A stretch of 64,000 nucleotides of DNA from Aestuariispira ectoiniformans (GTDB lineage: Bacteria > Pseudomonadota > Alphaproteobacteria > UBA8366 > Aestuariispiraceae). The notes under the pieces were generated by a model. The model was given only the letters and a program-made list of their open reading frames with translations, did not search any database and had not been told where the DNA came from. This document shows, piece after piece, positions 1 through 8,344 of the stretch (positions are counted from its first letter, which is position 1; each line of letters opens with the position of its first letter). A program made the position numbers and the translations under genes. Location of the stretch: contig NZ_CP062788.1 in assembly GCF_025136295.1 (NCBI RefSeq), forward strand, positions 1,581,001 to 1,645,000, in the 5' to 3' direction.

Positions 1-875
1 TTCAGGTCGCCGAAGAGCATGGGAACCAGTGCAAGAGAGGCGGCCAGCATGACCCACATGTCGATCTGGCGGATATCGGGAACGATCTCCAACGGGTGGA
101 CCATTGCGGTCAGGCCCAGAATGGACAGAATGTTGAACAGGCAGGAGCCCATGACATTCGCAACGGCCACATCGGCATGTTTGCGGCTGGCTGCAACAAT
201 GGTGGCGGCCAGTTCCGGCAGCGACGTGCCCAGTGCCACAATCGTCAGGCCGATAATCGACTCAGGCACGCCAAAGTCGGTTGCGATGTTGACCGCACCT
301 TCCACCAGCAGCCTTGCGCCGCCGACAAGGGCGCCCAGGCCCAGAAGCAGATAAAGCGTAATGACGGCGGGGTTGTCCGGCACATTCTGTAATTCGTCAA
401 CTTCACGTTCGTGCAGGTCCGCAACTTCGCCTTCCCGGCGGTCCTGGATATAGGACCAGGCAAGATAACCGACCAGAACGGCAACCATAATGGCGCCCTG
501 CCAGAAGACGATTTTCCCGGTCATGCCCAAAATGACCAGCAGGACCATCGAGGCCTGCATCATCAGGCCATCGCGGCGCAGGGCCTTGGGGTCACAGACC
601 AGCGGTGTGATCATGCCGCCGACACCGACTATCAGCAGAATATTGGAGATATTGCTGCCGACCACATTGCCAATGGCAAGGGCCGGTTGGCCGTCAATCG
701 CGGCCTGCATGGTGACGACTAATTCCGGAGCCGAAGTACCAAAACCGATAACCGTCAGACCGATCATGGCTGGAGAGACGCCCAGTTTTTTTGCCAATGC
801 AATGGCGCCGCGCAGGGCTCCCTCACCACCGACAAACAGCAAGACGAGGCCGACCAGAATTAGAAGTGCATCCAT
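1..875 (-). CDS. Calcium/sodium antiporter (CaCA family, YrbG-like), 3' end cut by the window
   Basis: Inner-membrane cation exchanger of the CaCA superfamily. Translating the minus strand from ATG at 875 gives MDALLILVGLVLLFVGGEGA and runs off the window edge, so about 291 residues are visible. Both alpha repeats of the family are present: GFGTSAPELVVT followed by GNVVGSNISNILL near the N-terminus, and ALGTSLPELAAT followed by ANVMGSCLFNIL in the second half. The acidic GTSxPE residues are those that coordinate the cation in this family. A charged cytoplasmic loop (about residues 135-160) separates the two halves. The gene is divergent from a Na/Pi cotransporter. The usual length is about 310-320 residues, so little is missing. 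Confidence 0.92.
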   Translation of the reverse strand, partial: MDALLILVGLVLLFVGGEGALRGAIALAKKLGVSPAMIGLTVIGFGTSAPELVVTMQAAIDGQPALAIGNVVGSNISNILLIVGVGGMITPLVCDPKALRRDGLMMQASMVLLVILGMTGKIVFWQGAIMVAVLVGYLAWSYIQDRREGEVADLHEREVDELQNVPDNPAVITLYLLLGLGALVGGARLLVEGAVNIATDFGVPESIIGLTIVALGTSLPELAATIVAASRKHADVAVANVMGSCLFNILSILGLTAMVHPLEIVPDIRQIDMWVMLAASLALVPMLFGDL

Positions 876-1281
876 GAAAACTACGACCAACCCCGAAGGG
901 ATCGGCTAACCCCAAAAATAATGAACCGTGAATTTGTTCCCCTCATATGCGGGCTTTACGCCGAAATGCAAGGGTGAAGTTTCCAATCAGGCGTGATGTG
1001 GCGGTGCTGTCTGGAGGCGGAAACATAGAGTAATGCCGCAGTTGACCATAGTGTTTATCTATACCGACGTCCAAAATACGGTTGTTCGGTTCCAATATTA
1101 CTTTTAGGTAGTCCTTGACGTATGTAATATTTCTGTAACATTACGAATTAAATGGCTCCCTAATGTTTGTCTTGATGGCAAGAATTAAGGAGTCCTATCA
1201 TTGCCGGTCGGTCCCGGATCGGTTGAACAGGTGAACGACCCGTCGTTTTGACGGGATAAAAACAAAAAGAAAGGTGGGGAC
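876..1281. other. 406-base intergenic region between divergent transporter genes
   Basis: No convincing ORF or RNA gene is visible here. The stretch around 1060-1170 is AT-rich and holds the Pho-box-like tandem repeat listed separately. A candidate -10 element, TTAAAT at 1148-1153, lies 8 bases beyond the second repeat. The remaining roughly 130 bases to the cotransporter start at 1282 would be an unusually long 5' leader; I see no riboswitch that I recognise in it. Confidence 0.5.
1122..1144 (+). promoter_or_regulatory. Candidate Pho box (PhoB site) upstream of the Na/Pi cotransporter
   Basis: Two direct repeats, TGTAATATTTC (1123-1133) and TGTAACATTAC (1134-1144), follow each other with an exact 11-base period. 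PhoB sites are made of 7-base CTGTCAT-like units spaced 11 bases apart, and both repeats fit that unit with TGTAAYA. The site overlaps a TTGACG hexamer at 1115-1120. The downstream gene encodes a phosphate transporter, which makes PhoB control plausible. This is an inference from repeat geometry and context. Confidence 0.55.
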
Positions 1282-2997
1282 ATGTCTGCGACAATGCTGT
1301 TGCTTAATCTGATTGGTGCGGTTGCTTTGCTGCTCTGGGGAATGCGGATGGTCCGCACCGGTGCACAGCGTGCATTCGGTGCCCGGCTGCGTCATTTCAT
1401 GCAGCGCTGGCTGACCAACCGTTTCGCGGCCTTCGGGGCCGGGCTTGGGGTTACGGGCCTTCTGCAAAGCAGTACGGCGGCCTGCCTCATGACTGCGGAT
1501 TTCGCCGCGCAGGGCGTGGTGGCGCTTTCCGTGGCGCTTGCCATCATGTTGGGCGCAGATGTCGGGACCAGTCTTGTCGCGCAGGTGTTCAGTTTCGATT
1601 TCTCCTGGGCCTCGCCTTTGCTGATCCTGGTTGGCTTCGCTACCTTCTCCAGCAGCCCGAAGAAGCGCCGGCGCAGCATTGGCCGCATTTTCCTGGGACT
1701 GGGGCTGATGCTGTTGTCGCTGAAGCTGATCGTCGCCAGTTCGGCCCCGCTTCGCTCGTCCGACACCATGCTGGTCGTGATCCGTGCGCTGGAAGGTGAA
1801 CCGTTGCTTGCGGTCCTGATCGCAGGGGTTTTGACCTGGCTGGCGCATTCCAGCCTTGCCACTGTTCTGCTGGTGGCGTCCTTGGCCGCATCAGGCTCCA
1901 TTTCCGAACAACTGGCTTTGACGCTTGTCATCGGGGCGAACCTGGGCGGGGCCTTGCCGCCGATCATGGCAACCTTGCACGGGGCGCGTGCGGGGCGCTG
2001 TGTCGCCATCGGCAATGCCTTGTTCAAGGTGGTGGGCGCGATGATCGTCCTGTCGTCCCTTGGCGTGATCATGCCTTATCTGGCGATGCTGGACCCTGAT
2101 CCGGTCCGGATGAGTGTCAACCTGCATACTGCATTCAATATTGGTCTGGCGGTCATCTTCCTGCCCCTGATCACCTTTTCCGCGCAGATTGTCGAACGCC
2201 TTGTGCCCGAGGAAACCTTGCCCGAGGAAGAGCGGATGCTCGAACGCAATCTCGGGTACCACGAGGATATGGACCCGGATATCGCCCTCACCAACGCGAC
2301 CCGCGAAGTTCTGCGTATGGGGGACCTTGTTGACGATATGTTGGAACGAACGATGACGTCTTTGCGCGAAGGCGGTGACCCGACGGATATTGCTGCCATC
2401 GGCCAACGTGACGACATGATCGACCAGCTTTATGAAGCCGTGAAACTTTATCTGACGGAAATGCGCCGTGAGGCCCTGGACGATGATGAAAGTCGGCGTT
2501 GCGGCGATGTGATGTCCTTTTGCACCAATCTGGAGCATATCGGGGACATTATCGAAAATATCGTCGATGCGGCGGTCAAGAAGCAGAAGAAGATGCTGCA
2601 TTTCTCTGCGGAAGGGCAGGAAGAGCTGGACCAGCTTTACAGCCGTCTCCACGACAACCTCCGTCTCGCGCTGGGTGTGTTTATTTCAGGTGATCTGCCG
2701 ATGGCCCGGAAGTTGTTGCGGGAAAAAGTGGCCTTCCGCGCCTTGGAGCAGCAGGCTGCCGAGAACCATTACAAGCGTCTGGAAGAGGGGCGCCCGGAGA
2801 CAATTGAAACGTCTGCCATGCATCTTGACGTTATCCGTGATTTGAAACGCGTTAACTCCCATCTGGCGTCTGTCGCCTATCCGATCCTGGAACAGGCGGG
2901 CGAATTGCGGACATCCCGTCTGCGTGCGGAGAAAAGCGGGGCGCAGTCCCCGGCAGGTGGCGCGTGGTCAGGACGGGAAGTTCACTCCAGTTCTTGA
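1282..2997 (+). CDS. Na/Pi cotransporter family protein with C-terminal PhoU domain
   Basis: Probable sodium-dependent phosphate carrier (NptA/YjbB type, 571 residues). The N-terminal half holds two Na_Pi_cotrans repeats, recognisable by GLLQSSTAACLMTADF (about residues 63-78) and the second QSS-like copy LAHSSLATVLLVASL (about 182-196), each set in hydrophobic helices. From about residue 345 onward there is a soluble, charged PhoU-like helical region with paired motifs around GDLVDDMLERTM and FCTNLEHIGDIIENIV. The family feeds phosphate in or exports excess; the direction cannot be read from sequence. ATG 1282 is preceded by AAGGTGGGG. The end converges on the RpiR gene 14 bases away, and a Pho-box-like repeat lies upstream. 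Confidence 0.9.
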   Translation: MSATMLLLNLIGAVALLLWGMRMVRTGAQRAFGARLRHFMQRWLTNRFAAFGAGLGVTGLLQSSTAACLMTADFAAQGVVALSVALAIMLGADVGTSLVAQVFSFDFSWASPLLILVGFATFSSSPKKRRRSIGRIFLGLGLMLLSLKLIVASSAPLRSSDTMLVVIRALEGEPLLAVLIAGVLTWLAHSSLATVLLVASLAASGSISEQLALTLVIGANLGGALPPIMATLHGARAGRCVAIGNALFKVVGAMIVLSSLGVIMPYLAMLDPDPVRMSVNLHTAFNIGLAVIFLPLITFSAQIVERLVPEETLPEEERMLERNLGYHEDMDPDIALTNATREVLRMGDLVDDMLERTMTSLREGGDPTDIAAIGQRDDMIDQLYEAVKLYLTEMRREALDDDESRRCGDVMSFCTNLEHIGDIIENIVDAAVKKQKKMLHFSAEGQEELDQLYSRLHDNLRLALGVFISGDLPMARKLLREKVAFRALEQQAAENHYKRLEEGRPETIETSAMHLDVIRDLKRVNSHLASVAYPILEQAGELRTSRLRAEKSGAQSPAGGAWSGREVHSSS

Positions 2998-3011
2998 GGT
3001 GGAAGGGCGCG

Positions 3012-3896
3012 TTAAAGTGATATCTGCGCCCTGTATTGTTCCAGCAAACCAATCCTGTCCTTGATCCGATCCCAATGCCGGTCCAGCAATGCACCGACAA
3101 GGGCTTCGGTCAGGACAAGGGTTGCGGCGTGGGAGTCCCAGCGCGCCTGGACGTCGATATGCAGGGGGAAGATATGCCGCGCCACGCGGGAGACGGGCGA
3201 CAGCCACTGATCCGTTATCAGGATGATGATGCCGCCCTTGGCCGCCGCCTGCTCTGCGAAAAGCTCCATGTCTTTCTGGTAGCGCCGGACATCGAAGACG
3301 ACCGTCACATCGCCCTTCTTCATGTCGGCGAGATTTTCCGGCCAGGTGCTGGAATGGTTGTCCAGCCGAAAGACATCCTCGCGGATCAGGCGCAGATGGC
3401 GATAGCAATAGCGCGCGATCGGATCCGTGATCCGGCCGCCCATCAGGTAGATGTTCCGCTCCGAATCCCCCAATAGCTCAACTGTCGAGTCGAAATCCGC
3501 ACGTGCGATACCGTCCAGCAGGGCCTGGATATTGCGGGCGGCGGCCAGCGCATGTTTCGACAGCGAGTCGGGTGTGCTTGGTTGTTGCGGGGCCTCGAAG
3601 ACCTGGGCGCTGCCGGTTCCCTGGCCACGGCTGAGCGGTGAGGCCAGCCGCGCCTTCACTTCGTTGCGGAGCGCGGACTGAAAATCCGGATAGCTGTCAA
3701 ACCCGATCTTGGCGATCAGGCGCAGGACCGTGGGGGCGCTGACCCCGGATTGGCTGGCAAAGTTGGAAACGGTTTCCAGGCCTGCCATGGGGTAATTGGC
3801 CAACAACCATTGTGCGGGTTTGCGTTCGGAAGGCGTCAGGCTTTCCAGCTTGCCGCGCAGTGTTTCGGCAATGGTGCTCGCTTTCGTCTCGCTCAC
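3012..3896 (-). CDS. MurR/RpiR family transcriptional regulator
   Basis: DNA-binding regulator of 294 residues with an N-terminal HTH_6 domain (about residues 10-85, including MAGLETVSNFASQSGVSAPT and VLRLIAKIGF) and a C-terminal SIS sugar-isomerase-like ligand domain (about 130-260, NIYLMGGRITDPIAR and GGIIILITDQWLSPVS). I chose GTG at 3896 because GAGGGG sits 8 bases before it; an in-frame TTG at 3911 lies inside that ribosome-binding site. The gene is divergent from the glutamine-synthetase/ALDH/ADH operon. A palindrome just upstream (3921-3936) and a weaker copy at the operon promoter suggest it controls itself and that operon. Confidence 0.9.
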   Translation of the reverse strand: MSETKASTIAETLRGKLESLTPSERKPAQWLLANYPMAGLETVSNFASQSGVSAPTVLRLIAKIGFDSYPDFQSALRNEVKARLASPLSRGQGTGSAQVFEAPQQPSTPDSLSKHALAAARNIQALLDGIARADFDSTVELLGDSERNIYLMGGRITDPIARYCYRHLRLIREDVFRLDNHSSTWPENLADMKKGDVTVVFDVRRYQKDMELFAEQAAAKGGIIILITDQWLSPVSRVARHIFPLHIDVQARWDSHAATLVLTEALVGALLDRHWDRIKDRIGLLEQYRAQISL

Positions 3897-3920
3897 GGCT
3901 TTTCCCCTCAAAATTGGTTC

Positions 3921-3936
3921 TGTAAAATTTATTACA
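3921..3936. promoter_or_regulatory. Candidate operator of the RpiR regulator
   Basis: The sequence TGTAAAATTTATTACA is an inverted repeat (TGTAA, six bases, TTACA) placed 24 bases before the RpiR start codon. It resembles the TGTA...TACA type of sites described for RpiR-family regulators such as HexR. A one-mismatch version lies at the promoter of the divergent operon (4073-4088). The assignment to this regulator is inferred from position. Confidence 0.5.
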
Positions 3937-4051
3937 GCCTAATCATGGGGCGGGGCAAGGATTTCTGGACAAATGGGTAAATTATCCGTCACGAAAGGCG
4001 TTTTTCGACGAAATATTGAAAAATAAACAGCGTGATTGCCGAATATCCTAT

Positions 4052-4088
4052 TTGACAGGGTTAAACGACCTATGTAACAATTTTTTCA
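4052..4088 (+). promoter_or_regulatory. Candidate promoter of the GS/ALDH/ADH operon with overlapping RpiR-like site
   Basis: TTGACA at 4052-4057 is a perfect -35 hexamer; 17 bases later comes TAACAA, a weak -10. The -10 region is covered by TGTAACAATTTTTTCA (4073-4088), which keeps the TGTAA half-site and has TTTCA where the stronger site next to the RpiR gene has TTACA. A protein bound here would block RNA polymerase. The operon start codon is at 4196. Confidence 0.4.
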
Positions 4089-4195
4089 AATCGGGGCGCC
4101 ATCCGCATTTTTGCGTAAAATCTGTTCCAGGCAGCAAGATGCCGGAAGGGCGATAAACCTGACAATCAACAGGCCATGTTCGGGGAGACAGCGGA

Positions 4196-5581
4196 ATGGA
4201 CGGAGCACAATTTATGAATGCGCGTGACGTGAAGACGGTGGCTGATGCCAAGAGAATCGTCCAGGAACGCGGCATCGACTATGTGAAAGTCGGCATCTTT
4301 GACGTCGACGGGATCATGCGCGGCAAATATATGAGCCGCGAAAAGTTCTTTTCCGCTCTCGACGGCGGTTTCGGTTTCTGTGATGTGGTGCTGGGCTGGG
4401 ACTCCAACGACCAGCTTTATGACAGCGCCACCTATACCGGCTGGCACACGGCCTATCCGGATGCGCCGGTGCGGATCATTCCGGAAAGCTGCCGCGAACT
4501 GCCGATGGAGGAAAATTCCATCCTCTTCCTGGGGGAATTCGAAGAAAAGGCGGAAACGGTGTGTCCGCGTGGCGTGTTGCGCCGGGTGCTGGACCGCGCC
4601 GACAAAATGGGCCTGAAAGCAACGGCGGCTTGTGAATTTGAATTCTTCGTCTTCGATGAAACGCCGGAAAGCGTGCGCGAAAAGAATTACAAGGACCTGG
4701 AAAACATCACGCCGGGTTTCTTCGGATATTCCATGCTGCGCAACTCTGTGCATTCCGAGTTCTATCACGACCTGCTCAACCTCTGCACCGAGATGGACAT
4801 GCCCATCGAAGGCCTGCATACGGAAACCGGTCCGGGTGTGCTGGAGGCGGCACTGGCCCATGATGACGCCTTGTCGGCAGCCGATAAGGCCTCGCTGTTC
4901 AAGACCTTCACCAAGATCCTGTGCCAGCGTCAGGGGTGGATGGCGACATTCATGGCAAAATGGTCCGGCGAATATCCTGGTCAGTCAGGGCATATCCATA
5001 TCTCGCTTGCCAACAAGGACGGCAGTTCTGCCTTCCATGACACCAGCAAGACGAACAATATGTCCGACACCATGCGCCATTTCATCGGCGGCCAGCAGGC
5101 CCTGATGCCGGAAATCCTGGCTATGGTTGCCTGCACGGTAAACAGCTATTCCCGTTTGATCCCGGGCTACTGGGCACCGACGGAGGCCACCTGGAGTGTC
5201 GACAACCGGACGACTGCCCTGCGCGCGATCCCCGGTGGTGAGAAATCCCAGCGCGTTGAATACCGCATTGCGGCGGCTGATATTAACCCCTATATCGCCC
5301 TTGCGGCGGCAATCGGCTCCGGCCTGTGGGGGATCGAGAATAAAATCGAACCGACCGCACCGGTCGAAGGCAATGCCTACGAGAAGAAATTCCCGGCCAA
5401 ACTGCAACTGCCGCAGACCCTTTACGAGGCAGCCGGTCGCCTGCGCAAGTCCAAGGCGGCGCAGGACCTGTTCGGTAAAGATTTCGTGGAACATTTCGCC
5501 CAGTCCCGTGAGTGGGAGGAACGTGAGTTCCGCAAGGCCATTACCAGTTGGGAAATGGAACGTTATTTCGAAATTATCTGA
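4196..5581 (+). CDS. Glutamine synthetase family protein (gamma-glutamylamine/-amide synthetase type)
   Basis: ATP-dependent ligase of 461 residues, likely joining glutamate to an amine or amino alcohol rather than to ammonia, as in PuuA, IpuC or GlnA4. GS landmarks are present: the metal-binding glutamate in AACEFEFFVFDE (about 143-154), TGPGVLEAAL, the SGHIHISL histidine, YWAPTEATWSVDNRTTALR and the R-x-E-Y-R-x-A-x-A-D-x-N-P-Y end signature. The tyrosine adenylylation region of GlnA is not recognisable. It heads an operon with aldehyde and alcohol dehydrogenases, which supports a catabolic role. ATG 4196 follows GGGGAGA; an internal ATG at 4214 is an alternative start. Confidence 0.88.
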   Translation: MDGAQFMNARDVKTVADAKRIVQERGIDYVKVGIFDVDGIMRGKYMSREKFFSALDGGFGFCDVVLGWDSNDQLYDSATYTGWHTAYPDAPVRIIPESCRELPMEENSILFLGEFEEKAETVCPRGVLRRVLDRADKMGLKATAACEFEFFVFDETPESVREKNYKDLENITPGFFGYSMLRNSVHSEFYHDLLNLCTEMDMPIEGLHTETGPGVLEAALAHDDALSAADKASLFKTFTKILCQRQGWMATFMAKWSGEYPGQSGHIHISLANKDGSSAFHDTSKTNNMSDTMRHFIGGQQALMPEILAMVACTVNSYSRLIPGYWAPTEATWSVDNRTTALRAIPGGEKSQRVEYRIAAADINPYIALAAAIGSGLWGIENKIEPTAPVEGNAYEKKFPAKLQLPQTLYEAAGRLRKSKAAQDLFGKDFVEHFAQSREWEEREFRKAITSWEMERYFEII

Positions 5582-5603
5582 TTTCGCCTGATCGACACAT
5601 CCA

Positions 5604-5619
5604 GGGGGCTTTGGCCCCC
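5604..5619 (+). other. GC-rich hairpin between ligase and aldehyde dehydrogenase genes
   Basis: GGGGGC, four bases, GCCCCC forms a compact six-pair stem without a following T run. It lies inside the operon, so it may stabilise or process the mRNA rather than end it. Confidence 0.4.
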
Positions 5620-5655
5620 GCCATACGCAAAACAATTCAGTTTGAGAGGTATTCC

Positions 5656-7047
5656 ATGACGGAAATGCTGCAAATCATCACGCCGGTTGACGGCAGCGTT
5701 TACGCCGAACGCCCGGCTGCCAACTGGGACCAGATCGATGCGGTCCTCGCCAAAGCCGACGCGGCCCAGAAATCCTGGAAAAAGACGCCGCTGGCCGAAC
5801 GTCAGGCGCTGATGACCAAAGCCCTGGAAGCGTTCCTGGCGAAGAAAGATGAAATCGCAGAAGAACTGTCCTGGCAGATCGGTCGTCCGGCCAGCCAGTC
5901 TCCCGGTGAGATGGGCGGTTTCGAGGAACGCGCGCGCTATATGATCGAGATCGCGCCGAAGGCTCTGGCCGACGTGGACCCGGGCCAGAAGGACGGCTTC
6001 AATCGCTTTATCCGCCGCGAACCTCTCGGTGTTGTCGCGATCATTGCCCCCTGGAATTTCCCGTATATGACGGCAGTGAACGGTGTCTTCCCGGCCCTTC
6101 TGGCAGGCAACGCAGTTGTCTTGAAACATTCGCAGCAGACCCTGCTCTGTGCGGAACGTTTCGCGGATGCCTTCAAGGAAGCTGGCTTGCCGGAAGGTGT
6201 GTTCCAGTATGTCCACACTGATCATGCCAATGCAGAACGCCTGATGGGCGACGCGCGCGTGGATTTCGTCAATTTCACGGGCTCCGTTCGCGGTGGTCAC
6301 GCGGTACAGCAGGCGGTTTCCGGCAAGTTTATCGGCACCGGCCTGGAACTGGGTGGCAAAGACCCTGCCTATGTCCGTGCGGATGCCAACCTGGACCATG
6401 CCATTGAAAGCCTGGTGGATGGTGCATTCTTCAACTCCGGCCAGTCCTGCTGCGGGATTGAACGCATCTATGTCCATGAGGATGTCTACGAACAATTCGT
6501 CGAAGGCTATGCCGCGCTGACCCGTCAGTACAAGCTGGGCAACCCGATGGAAGACGGTGTCAACCTGGGCCCGGTAGTACGGACTGCTGCTGCGGAATTT
6601 ATCCGTGGTCAGGTCGCCGATGCCGTGAAGGCTGGGGCGAAAGCCCTGATCGACCCGGCGGATTTTGCTGCGAACAAGGAAGGCACACCCTATCTGGCGC
6701 CGCAGGTTGTGGTCGATGTGGACCATTCCATGCGTGTCATGACCGAAGAAAGCTTTGGTCCGGTCGTTGGTATCATGAAGGTTTCCTCCGATGAGGAAGC
6801 GATCAAACTGATGAATGACAGCGAATACGGTCTGACTGCCTCGATCTGGACGACTGACGAAGAGGCTGCCCTGCGTCTGGGTGACGACGTTGAAACCGGG
6901 ACCTTGTTCATGAACCGCTGTGACTATCTGGACCCGGCCCTGGCCTGGACCGGTGTGAAGAATTCCGGTCGCGGTTGCACCCTGTCTTCCGTCGGTTTCG
7001 AGGCGCTAACGCGCCCGAAAAGCTTCCACCTGCGTACCAAGATTTAA
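5656..7047 (+). CDS. Aldehyde dehydrogenase family protein
   Basis: NAD(P)-dependent oxidation of an aldehyde to the acid, 463 residues, cytoplasmic. Visible ALDH landmarks: PWNFP with the oxyanion Asn (N134), VVLKHSQQT for cofactor binding, FTGS before the hinge, ELGGKDP with the general-base Glu231, and FFNSGQSCCG with catalytic Cys265 followed by a second Cys. ESFGPV near residue 372 is also conserved. I start at ATG 5656, preceded by GAGAGG, because the longer frame from 5548 runs back into the ligase gene and has no family homology. It is the middle gene of the operon and could oxidise the aldehyde made by the alcohol dehydrogenase downstream. Confidence 0.93.
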   Translation: MTEMLQIITPVDGSVYAERPAANWDQIDAVLAKADAAQKSWKKTPLAERQALMTKALEAFLAKKDEIAEELSWQIGRPASQSPGEMGGFEERARYMIEIAPKALADVDPGQKDGFNRFIRREPLGVVAIIAPWNFPYMTAVNGVFPALLAGNAVVLKHSQQTLLCAERFADAFKEAGLPEGVFQYVHTDHANAERLMGDARVDFVNFTGSVRGGHAVQQAVSGKFIGTGLELGGKDPAYVRADANLDHAIESLVDGAFFNSGQSCCGIERIYVHEDVYEQFVEGYAALTRQYKLGNPMEDGVNLGPVVRTAAAEFIRGQVADAVKAGAKALIDPADFAANKEGTPYLAPQVVVDVDHSMRVMTEESFGPVVGIMKVSSDEEAIKLMNDSEYGLTASIWTTDEEAALRLGDDVETGTLFMNRCDYLDPALAWTGVKNSGRGCTLSSVGFEALTRPKSFHLRTKI

Positions 7048-7080
7048 CCCGTCGATCGGCGATCTGAAGGACAAAGACGA

Positions 7081-8244
7081 ATGAGCACTAAAAAAGGAAA
7101 CTGGAATTACCCGACAGCGATGGTTTTCGGCGCGGGTACCATCACGCAGCTTCCCGAACAATGCAAAAAGCTGGGCATGAAACGCCCTCTGCTGATCACG
7201 GATTTCGGCCTGCGGGACCTGCCGATGGTCAAGGATGCCGTTGCTGCCTGTGAGGCCGCCGGTCTTGGTATCGGTCTGTTCGCGGATGTGAAAGGCAACC
7301 CGGTCGGCAAGAATGTGGATGATGGCGTTGCCGCCTATCACGCTGGTGACCATGACGGCGTTATCGCCTTTGGCGGCGGCAGTGGTCTGGATGCAGCCAA
7401 GGCCGTTGCACTGATGGCCGGTCAGGATCGCCCGCTTTGGGATTTCGAAGATGTCGGCGACAACTGGACCCGTGTGAAACCGGAAGGTGTCGCCCCGATT
7501 ATTGCGGTGCCAACCACCTCCGGCACCGGTTCGGAAGTGGGCCGTGCATCGGTTATCACCAACGAGGAAACCCATGAGAAGAAAATCATCTTCCATCCGA
7601 AGATGGTTCCCGCCGTGGTGATTTCCGACCCGGAACTGACGGTTGGTCTGCCGCCGCATATCACGGCTGCAACGGGCATTGACGCCTTCGTGCATTGCTT
7701 CGAGGCTTATTGCGCGCCGGGTTATCACCCGATGGCCGACGGTATTGCGTTGGAAGGCATGCGCCTGATCGCCGATGCCCTGCCGCGTGCTTATGCTGAC
7801 GGCACGGACATCGACGCCCGTGCCGACATGCTGGCGGCGGCCTCCATGGGGGCAACGGCTTTCCAGAAGGGCCTGGGCGGTGTGCACGCAATCGCGCATC
7901 CGGTGGGCGCTGTCTACGACACCCATCACGGTCTGACCAATGCGATCCTGCTGCCCTATGTGATGCAGCATAACCGCGATGCGATCGAAGATCGTATGCC
8001 GTTGCTGGCGCGTATCCTCGACCTGCCGGAAGCCAATTACGACGCCGTTCTGAAATGGGTATTGGATTTCCGGGCCAAGCTGGGCACGCCGAATACGCTG
8101 GCCGAAATCGACGTTCCTGCGGATCGGGCTGATGAAATCGGTGAAATGGCGGCTCGCGATCCGTCTGCCGGTGGCAACCCGAAACCGGTTTCCGCAGCAG
8201 ACCTGAAGGCGATCTTCATCGCTGCGGTGGAAGGCAAACTCTAA
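7081..8244 (+). CDS. Iron-containing alcohol dehydrogenase
   Basis: Group III (iron-dependent) alcohol dehydrogenase, 387 residues. The nucleotide-binding GGGSGLDAAKA (about residues 99-109), the VPTTSGTGSEV signature (about 142-152) and the metal-binding histidine motif GLGGVHAIAHPVGAVYDTHHGL (from about residue 265) are intact. Together with the preceding aldehyde dehydrogenase it would carry an alcohol through the aldehyde to the acid. The gene starts 33 bases after the aldehyde dehydrogenase, so the three genes probably form one transcript. The reader should treat the substrate as unknown. Confidence 0.92.
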   Translation: MSTKKGNWNYPTAMVFGAGTITQLPEQCKKLGMKRPLLITDFGLRDLPMVKDAVAACEAAGLGIGLFADVKGNPVGKNVDDGVAAYHAGDHDGVIAFGGGSGLDAAKAVALMAGQDRPLWDFEDVGDNWTRVKPEGVAPIIAVPTTSGTGSEVGRASVITNEETHEKKIIFHPKMVPAVVISDPELTVGLPPHITAATGIDAFVHCFEAYCAPGYHPMADGIALEGMRLIADALPRAYADGTDIDARADMLAAASMGATAFQKGLGGVHAIAHPVGAVYDTHHGLTNAILLPYVMQHNRDAIEDRMPLLARILDLPEANYDAVLKWVLDFRAKLGTPNTLAEIDVPADRADEIGEMAARDPSAGGNPKPVSAADLKAIFIAAVEGKL

Positions 8245-8297
8245 ACACGCTTCTTCCGACGTGTGTTGCCAACTGCACCGGCCCTTAATTGGGTCGG

Positions 8298-8315
8298 TGC
8301 AATTTTTTACAAGAC
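8298..8315 (+). promoter_or_regulatory. Shared 18-base motif, copy 1 (before first AraC gene)
   Basis: TGCAATTTTTTACAAGAC lies 29 bases before the first AraC-type gene. A copy with 16 of 18 identical bases lies before the second AraC gene (9219-9236), and one with 14 of 18 lies before azlC (10535-10552). The repeated placement in front of three neighbouring genes suggests a common binding site, probably for one or both AraC proteins. Confidence 0.5.
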
Positions 8316-8344
8316 CTATCCTTCTGCCTGGATACAATGGAGCC

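Noticed and set aside
1198-1848. Long open frame opposite the Na/Pi cotransporter, with similar long frames opposite most other genes
   Set aside because: Composition is Arg/Gln/His-rich and shows no family motif; such frames are antisense shadows of GC-rich coding sequence.
5563-6726. 387-codon frame antisense to the aldehyde dehydrogenase
   Set aside because: The sense strand is a complete aldehyde dehydrogenase with all catalytic motifs; the antisense protein matches nothing recognisable.
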